Position numbers and translations under genes: made by a program
Assembly (NCBI RefSeq): GCF_007679495.1
Contig: NZ_VEGP01000002.1
Location: forward strand, 62,001 to 126,000
Source of the DNA: Paenibacillus sp. 32O-W
GTDB lineage: Bacteria > Bacillota > Bacilli > Paenibacillales > NBRC-103111
Direction of reading: 5' to 3'
DNA: 64,000 nucleotides
The notes under the pieces: model-generated
Told to the model about the DNA's origin: nothing
What the model saw: only the letters and a program-made list of their open reading frames with translations
Databases searched by the model: none
Shown here: positions 52,925-61,935 of the stretch, in pieces
How the letters are laid out: each line of letters begins with the position of its first letter
Numbering within the stretch: position 1 is the first letter of the stretch

Positions 52925-52954
52925 TCTACCCCTGTCCTTCAACAGAACAGAGCC

Positions 52955-54682
52955 CTATACGAGAGATCCGCCCTGCTGCAAGTATTTGAGAATGCCTTCC
53001 GAAGCCCGGTATGCCAGCGCCCCAATTGTGCCCGTCGGATTGTATCCGCTGTTATGGGGAAAGGCCGATGCTCCTACAACAAATACATTTTCCGCATCCC
53101 ACATCTGCAAATAGGAATTGACTGCAGAAGTGCTCGGGTCCGCCCCCATCACTACGCCTCCCGTATTGTGCGTGGACTGATATGGGACGATATCATAGTT
53201 GCTGATCGCTTTGGACGTTTCCAGCTTGGTCGGATTCATTTCCTTCATGACCGCTTCGGTTTTGGTTGAAATAAAATTGACCAATTCCCGATCCTGATTC
53301 TCAAAATCATAGGTTAATCGAAGCAGCGGCAGTCCGTATATATCCTTGTAGGTCGGGTCCAAATCCATATAATGATGCCTCCATGGCATATTGGCCCCTT
53401 GAATACTGACTACAAGCATGCGGTTGGCGTATTTGATCGACATCTGCTTAAATTCCTTGCCCCACTTCGGAGTGCCGCTCGGCGTCGGATTGCTGGCGAT
53501 CGGCCGATTTCCGGTTTGGGTGAAGCGAATATTCGCCCCGTGAATGAAATTCAGGTCCGAATGGTCGAAATTGTCTCCGTTGAAATCGTCGAAGCAGCTT
53601 CCTAGCGCCCCTGCCCCCATATAAAGATTAAACTCCCTGTCATCATAGAAGCCGTAAGCATTCCCGCCCGTAATCTGGTACGCGTAGTTTCGGCCGATAA
53701 CACCGGTTCCGGAAGCCGGATCATACGGTTTGCCCAGCTTGGAGAGAAGAAGCAGACGAACGTTGGAGAATACATAACTGGCCAGTATGACCAAATCCGC
53801 CGGCTGCTCGAACTCTTCTCCGGTTAACGTATTGATGTAAACGACACCGCTTGCCCTCTTGCCGTCGTGAATGATCCGGGTCACATTGGAAAATGTGCGG
53901 ATTTCCAGGTTGCCGGTGTTCTGGGCTACGGGAAGCACGGTTACGATAGGATCCGCCTTCGCGCCATATTCACAGCCGAACCGTTCACAGAAAGCGCAGT
54001 ATTGGCAGGCAGCACGAGTAATGCCGTCCGGATTCGTATAGGTTTCGGATAAATTGCCTGACGGAATGACATAGGGATTGTATCCCAGCTTTCTCGCGGC
54101 ATCCTCGAACAGCTTCATTCCCGGGGTTTTCTTCATCGGCGGAGTCGGGAACGGGCTGGAGCGCTGGCCGACCATTGGGTTTTGCTCGGGTTCACCGCTG
54201 ATTCCGGCCATTTTCTCATATTTGTCAAAGTAAGGCTCCAACTCGTCGTAGGTAATTCCCCAATCCTGGATAATCATGCCGTCCGGAATTTTATTCTTTC
54301 CGTAGCGCTCCACCGTCTTGGAATAAATCTCAAAGTCATAGGGGAGAAAACGGTAGTTTTGCCCGTTCCAGTGAACCCCTGCGCCCCCGATTCCATCTCC
54401 CATCAAGAAGGAGCCGTAGGATCTCATCGGCAGGGCCCGCACTTTTTCCGTATTGCGGAAAGTAACCGTCTCCCTGGACAGATCCTGCATCAGCTCATAC
54501 CGTTGAGCGTAGCGCAGTTCGTCATGCACCATGAAATAATCTTCCGTCTTCCGCGGTTTACCCCGCTCCAAAGCAACTACCTTATGTCCCGCTTTGGTCA
54601 ACTCCGAGGCAATGATGCCTCCCATCCAACCTAATCCAACGATTACAATCGGTACCTTTGGTAATGTAGTAGCCACTTGCAT
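52955..54682 (-). CDS. GMC-family flavoprotein dehydrogenase subunit
   Basis: 575 residues. FAD site IVIVGLGWMGGIIASEL (about 12-28), then GDGIGGAGVHWNG; C-terminal STHNTGGVVMGADPS with catalytic His and SGYNPTGTIGALA with Asn. No signal peptide, so export would be by piggy-backing on the Tat-signal partner. Residues 226-237 hold CQYCAFCERFGC, four cysteines that could bind a cluster. Such large subunits oxidise sugars, polyols or gluconate. 14-bp gap to its partner gene. Confidence 0.9.
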   Translation of the reverse strand: MQVATTLPKVPIVIVGLGWMGGIIASELTKAGHKVVALERGKPRKTEDYFMVHDELRYAQRYELMQDLSRETVTFRNTEKVRALPMRSYGSFLMGDGIGGAGVHWNGQNYRFLPYDFEIYSKTVERYGKNKIPDGMIIQDWGITYDELEPYFDKYEKMAGISGEPEQNPMVGQRSSPFPTPPMKKTPGMKLFEDAARKLGYNPYVIPSGNLSETYTNPDGITRAACQYCAFCERFGCEYGAKADPIVTVLPVAQNTGNLEIRTFSNVTRIIHDGKRASGVVYINTLTGEEFEQPADLVILASYVFSNVRLLLLSKLGKPYDPASGTGVIGRNYAYQITGGNAYGFYDDREFNLYMGAGALGSCFDDFNGDNFDHSDLNFIHGANIRFTQTGNRPIASNPTPSGTPKWGKEFKQMSIKYANRMLVVSIQGANMPWRHHYMDLDPTYKDIYGLPLLRLTYDFENQDRELVNFISTKTEAVMKEMNPTKLETSKAISNYDIVPYQSTHNTGGVVMGADPSTSAVNSYLQMWDAENVFVVGASAFPHNSGYNPTGTIGALAYRASEGILKYLQQGGSLV

Positions 54683-54696
54683 GTCCCCTTATCTAG

Positions 54697-55473
54697 TTAG
54701 TGACTCATGTGATCATGGAGGCTCGCCGGCTCCATCTTGATAAATTCTTCCTTGTCGATGACATCGGCATAGCTCATCTGATTGCCGGGATAATTGCGCA
54801 TCCTCCAGCCGTCCATATTTTTGTTGCCGCCGTATAGCGGATCGGCATAAGCTCCTTCCAGAGTCAAGGAGCGCAGCAAATTAAAGAAAATTTTGCTCGA
54901 CATTCCGTGAAGCTGGACTTCTTCTCCTTTTTCAAATACGGTCAGAACCTCGTCCTGCTGGGCCTCGTCCAGATCCGCGAAAGCCTTGCTGTACTTCGTT
55001 TGGCAATAATCTTTCAGCGCCTGCAGCCCCAAAGTGAATATTTCGTGGCGTTTAAACCCGGATTGGTATCCTTGGGTCGCCTCTGCCTTGAAGAATGGAC
55101 CTATCATATAATCTCTGGCGTTCATACCCCACGGACCGGCCAGTTGGTGGTCGATATAATACGCGACCCCCAATTCAATAGCGCCGGGCCCCAGCTCGTC
55201 CTTCGGAAAAATACGTTCCGTTGCTGCCTGGGTTAACTGAAATTGCTCCGTATTAAGGAACATCAGCGCCTGATTATAATCCTTGACCGGCGGCTGCTCC
55301 GTCTGGCCCGGCTGCTGTGGTGCCGTTTCCTTAGGAGCGGTCATTGTCGATCCGATCACTCCGCCAATCACTCCGCCGGCAACTACTCCGCCAAGAGCCG
55401 CTCCGGAATATTTCAGGAACTGTCGTCTGGATTCATCGCGCGGGGCGCTTTTATTATGTTTTTCCTCTGCCAT
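54697..55473 (-). CDS. Tat-exported gluconate 2-dehydrogenase subunit 3-like protein
   Basis: About 258 residues from ATG 55473 (GGAGGTG site). Twin-arginine signal ESRRQFLKYSG, then a hydrophobic Gly-rich helix and a Pro/Gln-rich linker. The mature part (FPKDELGPGAIELGVAYYID, YQSGFKRHEIF, DPLYGGNKNMDGWRM) is the subunit-3 (gamma) family. These small subunits pair with GMC flavoproteins. Its signal very likely carries the dehydrogenase across the membrane. Confidence 0.93.
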   Translation of the reverse strand: MAEEKHNKSAPRDESRRQFLKYSGAALGGVVAGGVIGGVIGSTMTAPKETAPQQPGQTEQPPVKDYNQALMFLNTEQFQLTQAATERIFPKDELGPGAIELGVAYYIDHQLAGPWGMNARDYMIGPFFKAEATQGYQSGFKRHEIFTLGLQALKDYCQTKYSKAFADLDEAQQDEVLTVFEKGEEVQLHGMSSKIFFNLLRSLTLEGAYADPLYGGNKNMDGWRMRNYPGNQMSYADVIDKEEFIKMEPASLHDHMSH

Positions 55474-55620
55474 CCTGACACCTCCAATTGCCACACTTGT
55501 TGATATCAATAAGTAATGGTAGTTTCACCATAATGAGCTTTTTTATGCCAATTTTCTTAACACGTTTAATCGCTTTTACCAGTCCCCCACAAAGTGGAGT
55601 TATATATTCTGTTATGAACC

Positions 55621-55651
55621 AAAAAAAGCCGAGGTCATATAACCTCGGCTT
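55621..55651 (-). terminator. terminator of the second sugar importer operon
   Basis: Perfect 10-bp stem AAGCCGAGGT / ACCTCGGCTT with a 6-base loop; on the minus strand it runs into TTTTTTT. 22 bp after the binding-protein stop. Confidence 0.9.
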
Positions 55652-55673
55652 GGCCCGAATTCGTCTCGGCAAT

Positions 55674-57266
55674 TTACTTGGCCGCTCCTCTTTCTTTAAT
55701 TCCGTCATTGATCTCTCTGATGATATCCGCGCCCCCTCGTCCCATCCATTCCTTGACCATTTGATCCCAATCGGATAGCGGGCGTTGACCGGAAATCATC
55801 TTCGTCTGCTCTCCGATAATATATTTTTGCAAATCGGCTCCTTTGGAAGATTGAGCTTCAGAGAAAATACCGCGGCTCGGATCCGCATAAGGGGTTTTGT
55901 TGTATGTCGCTTCCATCTCTTCGATTTCAGCGATAAATTGCTGCATTCTCGGATCGTTGTAAGAAGCGATCGAGTATTGATTCGCTTCATCGTTGGGTGC
56001 CCACGGCTTCCAAAATTCATGCCGCTGCAGCATATATTGAATCGGCGTAATGCTCTCCGAGCCCGGCTTAAGCACCGCCTTGCCGTCCACCATCTCGTAG
56101 CCCACTCCCTCGTGCCCCATTAGCCAATCAAACACTTCATTGTCCGGGGTTCGCTCATTCACCGGGATGAACTGCCGGCCATAATCCATAATCTCCAGTA
56201 TTTTCATGACCTTCTCCGGATCATTCTTCAGCTTCGAGGATAGAGTGGACAGGCCGAAATATCCTTGCCCCAGCAGCCGTCCCTGACTCCCGTCGGGAGC
56301 TACGAAATGAGGAATCGAAGCCAGCCGCGCCTCGGGATTCACTTCCAGCAATCCGGTATAATACTCTTCTACCATCCCGGTCGGAGTGCCGATGAAAATC
56401 CCCGCCTTGCCGGAATAAAATTCTTTATTTGCCTGCGCCCAGTTGAGCACGGCAAAATCCTTGGTCACCGCTCCTTCCCTGTACGCCGCCGCTAAGGTTT
56501 CAATCACTTCTTTACGCCCGGGGCCGATGATTCCGGGAATATAATCGCCGTTCTCATTTTTGTGGTACCAGCCTCCGGACCAATAAGCTCCTGCCATATA
56601 TTCAGGTGAAATATTTTCTCCAAGAGCAAAGCCGTACGTATCGTCCTTGCCGTTACCGTCCGGATCATTCTTGGTAAAGGCAATGGCTACCTCAAGCAGT
56701 TCCTCATAATTGGTCGGCATCGACAGCCCGAGGTTGTCCAGCCAATCCTTCCGGATGATATTGCTGAACACATAGGTGGGGGCATACATGGGGATGCTGT
56801 AGATTTTGCCGTCTACACGGATTTGATCCCAAATTTCATCGGGAACCATGCGAAACGTCTCGTATTGGTCGATATAGTCATCCAGCGGAAGAAAAGCCCC
56901 CTGCCTGGCCCATTTATAATAATTCGAATCCAGATCCTTGATCGCCACGACATCCGGCATGTCGCCAGAGGCCATGACGACCGACAGCTTGCTGTTAAAA
57001 TCCGATTGCAATATAAATTGTGATTTGATATGAGCGTTGAATTTTTCCTTGATGGCATCGACTCCGGCGCCCTCCGCCGCAGGAAAAATCGTATACGCGA
57101 AGTTCATGAAGCTGATCTCATGCATTTTGTTCTCTTCCGCCTGCTTTGCCCCGGGCTCCCCGGAAGGCTGGGAAGTTCCCTGGGAGCCCCCGCCCGAACA
57201 GGCCGCCGCTGTTAAAGCCACCGTCATCAGCACCGAGCCCGCGCTTATCCATCTCTTTTTAGTCAT
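55674..57266 (-). CDS. ABC importer binding lipoprotein, LplA type
   Basis: About 530 residues from ATG 57266 (GGAGGT 8 bases ahead). Lipoprotein signal MTKKRWISAGSVLMTVALTA with AAAC and lipid Cys at 23, then a Gly/Ser/Gln linker. Large family 1 binding proteins of this length accompany YtcP/LplC-type permeases in Paenibacillus, taking complex glycans or oligosaccharides. Last gene of an operon headed by two permeases. Confidence 0.92.
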   Translation of the reverse strand: MTKKRWISAGSVLMTVALTAAACSGGGSQGTSQPSGEPGAKQAEENKMHEISFMNFAYTIFPAAEGAGVDAIKEKFNAHIKSQFILQSDFNSKLSVVMASGDMPDVVAIKDLDSNYYKWARQGAFLPLDDYIDQYETFRMVPDEIWDQIRVDGKIYSIPMYAPTYVFSNIIRKDWLDNLGLSMPTNYEELLEVAIAFTKNDPDGNGKDDTYGFALGENISPEYMAGAYWSGGWYHKNENGDYIPGIIGPGRKEVIETLAAAYREGAVTKDFAVLNWAQANKEFYSGKAGIFIGTPTGMVEEYYTGLLEVNPEARLASIPHFVAPDGSQGRLLGQGYFGLSTLSSKLKNDPEKVMKILEIMDYGRQFIPVNERTPDNEVFDWLMGHEGVGYEMVDGKAVLKPGSESITPIQYMLQRHEFWKPWAPNDEANQYSIASYNDPRMQQFIAEIEEMEATYNKTPYADPSRGIFSEAQSSKGADLQKYIIGEQTKMISGQRPLSDWDQMVKEWMGRGGADIIREINDGIKERGAAK

Positions 57267-57377
57267 TACGACCACCTCCGCTTATAATGAGCGAATCTTG
57301 TGCCACCCTCTTGTCATCCCGGAATCGTTGCGTCATCGATAAATCGGACAGATTCCCGGAACGCCGGCATGAAATAG

Positions 57378-58247
57378 TCAGCCTTTGACCGAACCGAGCA
57401 TCACCCCCTTGGCGAAATGCTTCTGCAGAAACGGATAAACCGCCAAAATAGGGACCGTCGCCAACAAAATAGCGGCCATCTGAATCGTCTCCGCCGGGGG
57501 CGGCTGAACCAAGGTCTGCTGCTCCAGCAAGGAGGTGTTGTCATTCACGACGACAATTTGGCGCAGCAGCACCTGTATGGGCCACTTGGCCGGATTGCTG
57601 ATATAGATCAAGCCCGTAAAATAAGAATTCCAGTGACTGACAGCGTAGAACAGGCCGAAGGTGGCCAACGCCGGCTTGGACAGCGGAAGGATGATGCGCC
57701 CGAATATCGTAAAAGGATTGGCTCCGTCCACAATCGCGGCCTCGTGCAATTCTTCGGGAATATTGCGGAAGAACTGGCGGATAACGATCAGATTCCACGG
57801 GCTGATCAGCACAGGTATAATGAGCGCCCAGACGGAGTCCAGAAGCCCGGTCTCTTTGACAACCAGATAGGTCGGAATAATGCCGGCTCCGAACAGGAAG
57901 GTAAACAGCACCATGAAAAGGATCGTTCTTTGGCCCGCGAAATCCCGCGACAAGCCATACGCCATCGTCATCGTAAAGAGCAGATTCATCAGCGTTCCTG
58001 CTACCGTTATGAAGACCGTCACCCCGATGGACCGGATGAAGCGGTCGTTGCCGAGAATATACTTGTACGCGTCCGCCACCCATTCCTTGGGCCACAGAAT
58101 AAAATCATTCTCCAGAAAATCTTTCATGGAAGAGAAGGAGACCGAGAAAATATACAGAAAAGGAATGAACATGCTGACGGCGATTAACACAAGCAGCACG
58201 ATATTGACCGTCTCCAGAATCCGGTCTCCGACGGTTCGGTGAAACAT
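57378..58247 (-). CDS. CUT1 importer permease, LplC/YtcP type
   Basis: 289 residues, six helices. EAA-loop HEAAIVDGANPFTIFGRII; C-terminus AKGVMLGSVKG. It lies 25 bp downstream of the other permease gene. No ATPase gene is nearby, so a shared MsmX-type ATPase must power it. Confidence 0.93.
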   Translation of the reverse strand: MFHRTVGDRILETVNIVLLVLIAVSMFIPFLYIFSVSFSSMKDFLENDFILWPKEWVADAYKYILGNDRFIRSIGVTVFITVAGTLMNLLFTMTMAYGLSRDFAGQRTILFMVLFTFLFGAGIIPTYLVVKETGLLDSVWALIIPVLISPWNLIVIRQFFRNIPEELHEAAIVDGANPFTIFGRIILPLSKPALATFGLFYAVSHWNSYFTGLIYISNPAKWPIQVLLRQIVVVNDNTSLLEQQTLVQPPPAETIQMAAILLATVPILAVYPFLQKHFAKGVMLGSVKG

Positions 58248-58272
58248 GCGTATCCCTCCCGGTGTATATCTG

Positions 58273-59238
58273 CTAATAAATGCCTTCTTCCCCGAATCTC
58301 TTGGCCAGCCGGTTCGCCCCGATCACCAGAATGAGCCCTACGACGGACTTAAACAGGCCAACAGCGGTGGCAAAGCTGAAATCCGACTGTAAAATGCCTT
58401 TGTAATAAACATAAGTATCCAGCACATTTCCCACTTCCATCACATAGGGATTCAGCATCAGAAACACCTGCTCGAAACCGTTGTCCAGTACGGTACCAAG
58501 GCGCAATATAAGCAAGATGACTACCGTACTGCGGATCGCGGGAAGTGTAATATGCCAGATCCTCCGCAGCCTGCTGGCCCCGTCGACTACGGCCGCTTCA
58601 TAGAGCTCCGGATTGACTCCCGCCAAGGCCGCGAGGAAGATGATCGTTCCCCAGCCCGACTCCTTCCAGATGACCTCCAATACGAGCAGCGGCTTGAACA
58701 GGGCGGGAATTTGCAGGAACAGAATCGGCTCCATGCCGAACCAGGCTTGCAGGATCCCGTTGATGAGCCCGTCGCTTCGCAGGAAAATCGTTACAATTCC
58801 GATAACCACCACCCAAGACAAAAAATGCGGAAGGTAGACGATCGATTGAATAAGCTTCTTGAATCGTTCGTGGCGAACCTCGTTCAGCATAACCGCCAAT
58901 AGTATGGGAACCGGAAAGGCAAAGGCGATTTGCAGAAACGACAGCACCAGCGTATTGATCAGCACCTGCACCACTTCCGCATTATCGAAAATCCTGGCAA
59001 AATGGGCCCAGCCGACCCAGGGACTGTCCATAAACCCTTGGAATGGGCTGTATTCTTTGAAGGCAATGACAGACCCCAGCAGCGGAACATATTTGTAGAT
59101 GATAAAATAAAGGAAGCCCGGCAGCACAAATACATACATATAGCGGCTCTGCCATATCTTCTTCCTCATCCGGCCCCATCCGGCGGGGGATTGAACGGGT
59201 ATCCTTGAATGCGTTTTCGATTCTGCAGCCGGTTTCAT
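58273..59238 (-). CDS. CUT1 importer permease, LplB/YteP type
   Basis: About 321 residues from ATG 59238, behind AAAGGAGAG; the frame's longer start lacks a ribosome site. Six helices; FYLPHFLSW-like region reads VYLPHFLSWVVVIG; EAA-loop YEAAVVDGASRLRRIWHI. First permease of the operon, 186 bp downstream of the AraC-type regulator gene and separated from it by a terminator. Confidence 0.93.
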   Translation of the reverse strand: MKPAAESKTHSRIPVQSPAGWGRMRKKIWQSRYMYVFVLPGFLYFIIYKYVPLLGSVIAFKEYSPFQGFMDSPWVGWAHFARIFDNAEVVQVLINTLVLSFLQIAFAFPVPILLAVMLNEVRHERFKKLIQSIVYLPHFLSWVVVIGIVTIFLRSDGLINGILQAWFGMEPILFLQIPALFKPLLVLEVIWKESGWGTIIFLAALAGVNPELYEAAVVDGASRLRRIWHITLPAIRSTVVILLILRLGTVLDNGFEQVFLMLNPYVMEVGNVLDTYVYYKGILQSDFSFATAVGLFKSVVGLILVIGANRLAKRFGEEGIY

Positions 59239-59351
59239 GGTCGGCTTCTCTCCTTTCATTCGGATTGTAACCGTACTGTACAAGAAACGGCGGCAAACGG
59301 GAAGTTTCCATTCTTGCATACAATCAGGGCAAAATAAGAAACAAAACAGGC

Positions 59352-59386
59352 AAAAAAAGAACCTTTCCCCGATTAGGAAGAAAGGT
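59352..59386 (-). terminator. terminator after the AraC-type regulator gene
   Basis: Minus-strand stem ACCTTTC / GAAAGGT around an interior loop, then TCTTTTTTT, 39 bp after the regulator stop. It separates regulator and importer transcripts. Confidence 0.75.
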
Positions 59387-59424
59387 ATTATACCTGTCTA
59401 TAATCCAGCCCGCGCTTCCCGATG

Positions 59425-61716
59425 CTAAGATCCTTGACGAAATTGCTCACGGTATTTTCCCGGCGGCATCCCCGTGCACTGCTTGAAGACACGGGTAAAA
59501 TTTTGAGTCGTTGCGTAACGCAGCTTTTCCGTAATCTCTTTAATCGATAAATCGGAATGGGCCAGCCATTCCTTCGCCCTGTTCATTCGGTAGTCGATAA
59601 GATAATCGACGAAATTGATCCCCTTCTCTTCCTTGAAAGCGCGGCTTAGCTGGGAGGGGGAACAGTGAAAATGCTCCGCGACCTGCTGCAGGGATAAATC
59701 CGTCTCGAATCTTTCAAGAATGTAGTCAATCACCTGGCTGATCAGCAAGGCCTGTTTGGACTGCCGGGACTGCTCCATCTCGCGCTGAATGGACGGGAAT
59801 AGCTCATTGCAGAACCACTGACGGACCTCTTCGAGGGACGAGGCGGAATAAATATTCATATAGAGCTGATCATCCATCCATTCATGAAGATCATAGCCTC
59901 TATCCTGCAAGCACTGGTCGATTTCCCCAAGCAAATAAGCCATCAAGCCAAGCACGCTTTCCACATTGGCCATAAAATGAGGGACGTCCTCCATCATTTC
60001 CGCGAACTGGTTCCGGGCTTGCTCTATATCCCCCTCGGCAATACTTGCCAGAATCCTTCTCTGCCATTTGGCGAAAAAATGATTGAACTGCCGGAGCATC
60101 GTTGAATTCTCCGCAATCTCGCGGGTAATGGTCGCATTCCCGCCCATTACAAAACGATAACGAAGCAGTTGGAGCGCTTGTTCATAGCCAAGGCTGACAG
60201 CCGTCAGGGAAGGCTGGGCATCGCTAATGGCGACGGTAATCGTATGCTGAAAATATTCTTTCACCTTCTCCCGGATGAGACGGCTCATTTCGTTGATCCG
60301 GCTCCATGCCGCATCATCATTCCGTTCTGTGCCGAGAATGCAGATGATCTGTCCCGGATTGGGAGTCAACGTCACACAGGTCGGCATCTCCTCACAAATT
60401 TCCTGAATCAGCTTGGACAAAGCGTACATCATCAGCGAGCGGTCTCGGGTCTGATATTTCCGCCAAAACTTAACCGGCTGATCCACTTCCAGAGCCAATA
60501 GATAGAACCAGCTTCCGTCAAGCGCCAAATGTTTATTCGCCGAATGGACGGCTAACTCATCCTCGGTCATCTCTCCTCTGAGCAGCTTGAACAGCACGCT
60601 TTCCTTCAAGTGGGGAAGCTGTTCCTGATACTGAAGCTGCAGCCCTTCATTGATCCTCAGTACCTTCTCCAAATAGGAGTCCAGAGCATTAAGATCATCC
60701 GCCTCCCGGTCCGATCCGGAGAATTTGCCCGCAAGCCTTTGGATCGGAAAATATAGCCGATGCGATCCGATGACGGAGATCAACATCCAGAGTCCGATCA
60801 GAATGATGACGGTTATCCAGGTGAGCCGTTGGATATGATCAGATTTGGCCGTTAACTCGGAATACGGAGTCATCGCCAGATAAGTCCAGTTATTGAAGGA
60901 GGACTTCTCCGAAGACAGATGGTATTGCTGCTTATTGTATGTATAAGGTCCTGTAAAGCTGGAAGGATTTTGCCAAAATTGATGCAAATCATTGGTGGCG
61001 GTGAGCTTGGTACCGATATCGGCTTTATTGCTGCTCAGCACGATGCGTCCCTGCTCGTCGATCACAAGCAGCTTTCGCCCGTTGCCCAGGCTGACCGACT
61101 GGAAAACCTCCTCTATAATCTCCGGGTCGACATGCAGCAGCAGCCAGCCTTCCATAACCGGAGAATTAATCGGCACCGGACGCAGCAGGAGAAACTCGGT
61201 TTGTTGCGGATAGGTATAGGGAGGGACGACCGTCGCTCCCATATACATCGGCCTGGCGGATTTAATCAGCTCGTAATAGGGAAAATCGTTGAGCGCAAGC
61301 ATTCCGTAATGATTGGAATACACTTGGCCGAACCGATTATACACCAATGATACGTTGAAGAGCGTCCCGTTATAGCTGCGGTATTGCCGAATGATTTCTT
61401 TCATCTCCAATGTCGTTTCCAAGGCTTCCAACGAATCCATGGAGATCCCGAGCCGGACTGATTTCTCCACGGTCCGGTCACTGGCAATTTGCAGGGAAGA
61501 GGCGTCCAGGCTTTTCAAAATACCATCCATCTGATATTCCATCTGTTTAAGAATAATCCGATGATTGCGGTCCACCTCCTCCTGCACGCTGCTTCCGGCC
61601 ATGTAAGAGGAGATCAGGCCGAGAAGCATGACGGGAATAACGCTTAGCAGCAAAGAATAGACCAGCAGCTTCTTCTTGAAGCTCATTCTCCTCCATAAGC
61701 GGATCGGTTTAACCAT
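59425..61716 (-). CDS. membrane-bound AraC-family regulator, YesS-like
   Basis: 763 residues. Helix 1 at about 17-38, an extracytoplasmic sensor domain (dCache-like) to ~285, helix 2 (TVIILIGLWMLISVIGS), a cytosolic middle region, and a C-terminal AraC double helix-turn-helix (LSLQQVAEHFHCSPSQLSRAFKEE then IKEITEKLRYATTQNFTRVF, residues ~660-755). YesS-type regulators sense extracellular glycans and activate adjacent CUT1 importers. Directly upstream of such an operon on the same strand. Confidence 0.92.
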   Translation of the reverse strand: MVKPIRLWRRMSFKKKLLVYSLLLSVIPVMLLGLISSYMAGSSVQEEVDRNHRIILKQMEYQMDGILKSLDASSLQIASDRTVEKSVRLGISMDSLEALETTLEMKEIIRQYRSYNGTLFNVSLVYNRFGQVYSNHYGMLALNDFPYYELIKSARPMYMGATVVPPYTYPQQTEFLLLRPVPINSPVMEGWLLLHVDPEIIEEVFQSVSLGNGRKLLVIDEQGRIVLSSNKADIGTKLTATNDLHQFWQNPSSFTGPYTYNKQQYHLSSEKSSFNNWTYLAMTPYSELTAKSDHIQRLTWITVIILIGLWMLISVIGSHRLYFPIQRLAGKFSGSDREADDLNALDSYLEKVLRINEGLQLQYQEQLPHLKESVLFKLLRGEMTEDELAVHSANKHLALDGSWFYLLALEVDQPVKFWRKYQTRDRSLMMYALSKLIQEICEEMPTCVTLTPNPGQIICILGTERNDDAAWSRINEMSRLIREKVKEYFQHTITVAISDAQPSLTAVSLGYEQALQLLRYRFVMGGNATITREIAENSTMLRQFNHFFAKWQRRILASIAEGDIEQARNQFAEMMEDVPHFMANVESVLGLMAYLLGEIDQCLQDRGYDLHEWMDDQLYMNIYSASSLEEVRQWFCNELFPSIQREMEQSRQSKQALLISQVIDYILERFETDLSLQQVAEHFHCSPSQLSRAFKEEKGINFVDYLIDYRMNRAKEWLAHSDLSIKEITEKLRYATTQNFTRVFKQCTGMPPGKYREQFRQGS

Positions 61717-61935
61717 ACCCCAGCTCCTCCTCGCTTATCTGTAGATCCGGACAAGACAAATTGTTATCGCTTTCATTTTATCCGATCATGCTTGTCGGGT
61801 CAGGTACCTGCCCCCGGCGGGACATGAATCCGGTGAAGACTATGGGTCCACCGGATTCCCCGAGGTTCGCAAGCCGTTTGACAACTCCCGCTTGCTTGCA
61901 GTTAGACAAACCTTTCCGTTCGCCCCCACAGTAAT

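Noticed and set aside
57417-58187. 256-codon plus-strand frame in the second importer
   Set aside because: Antisense to a clear permease gene; product is Arg/Gln-rich with no domain.
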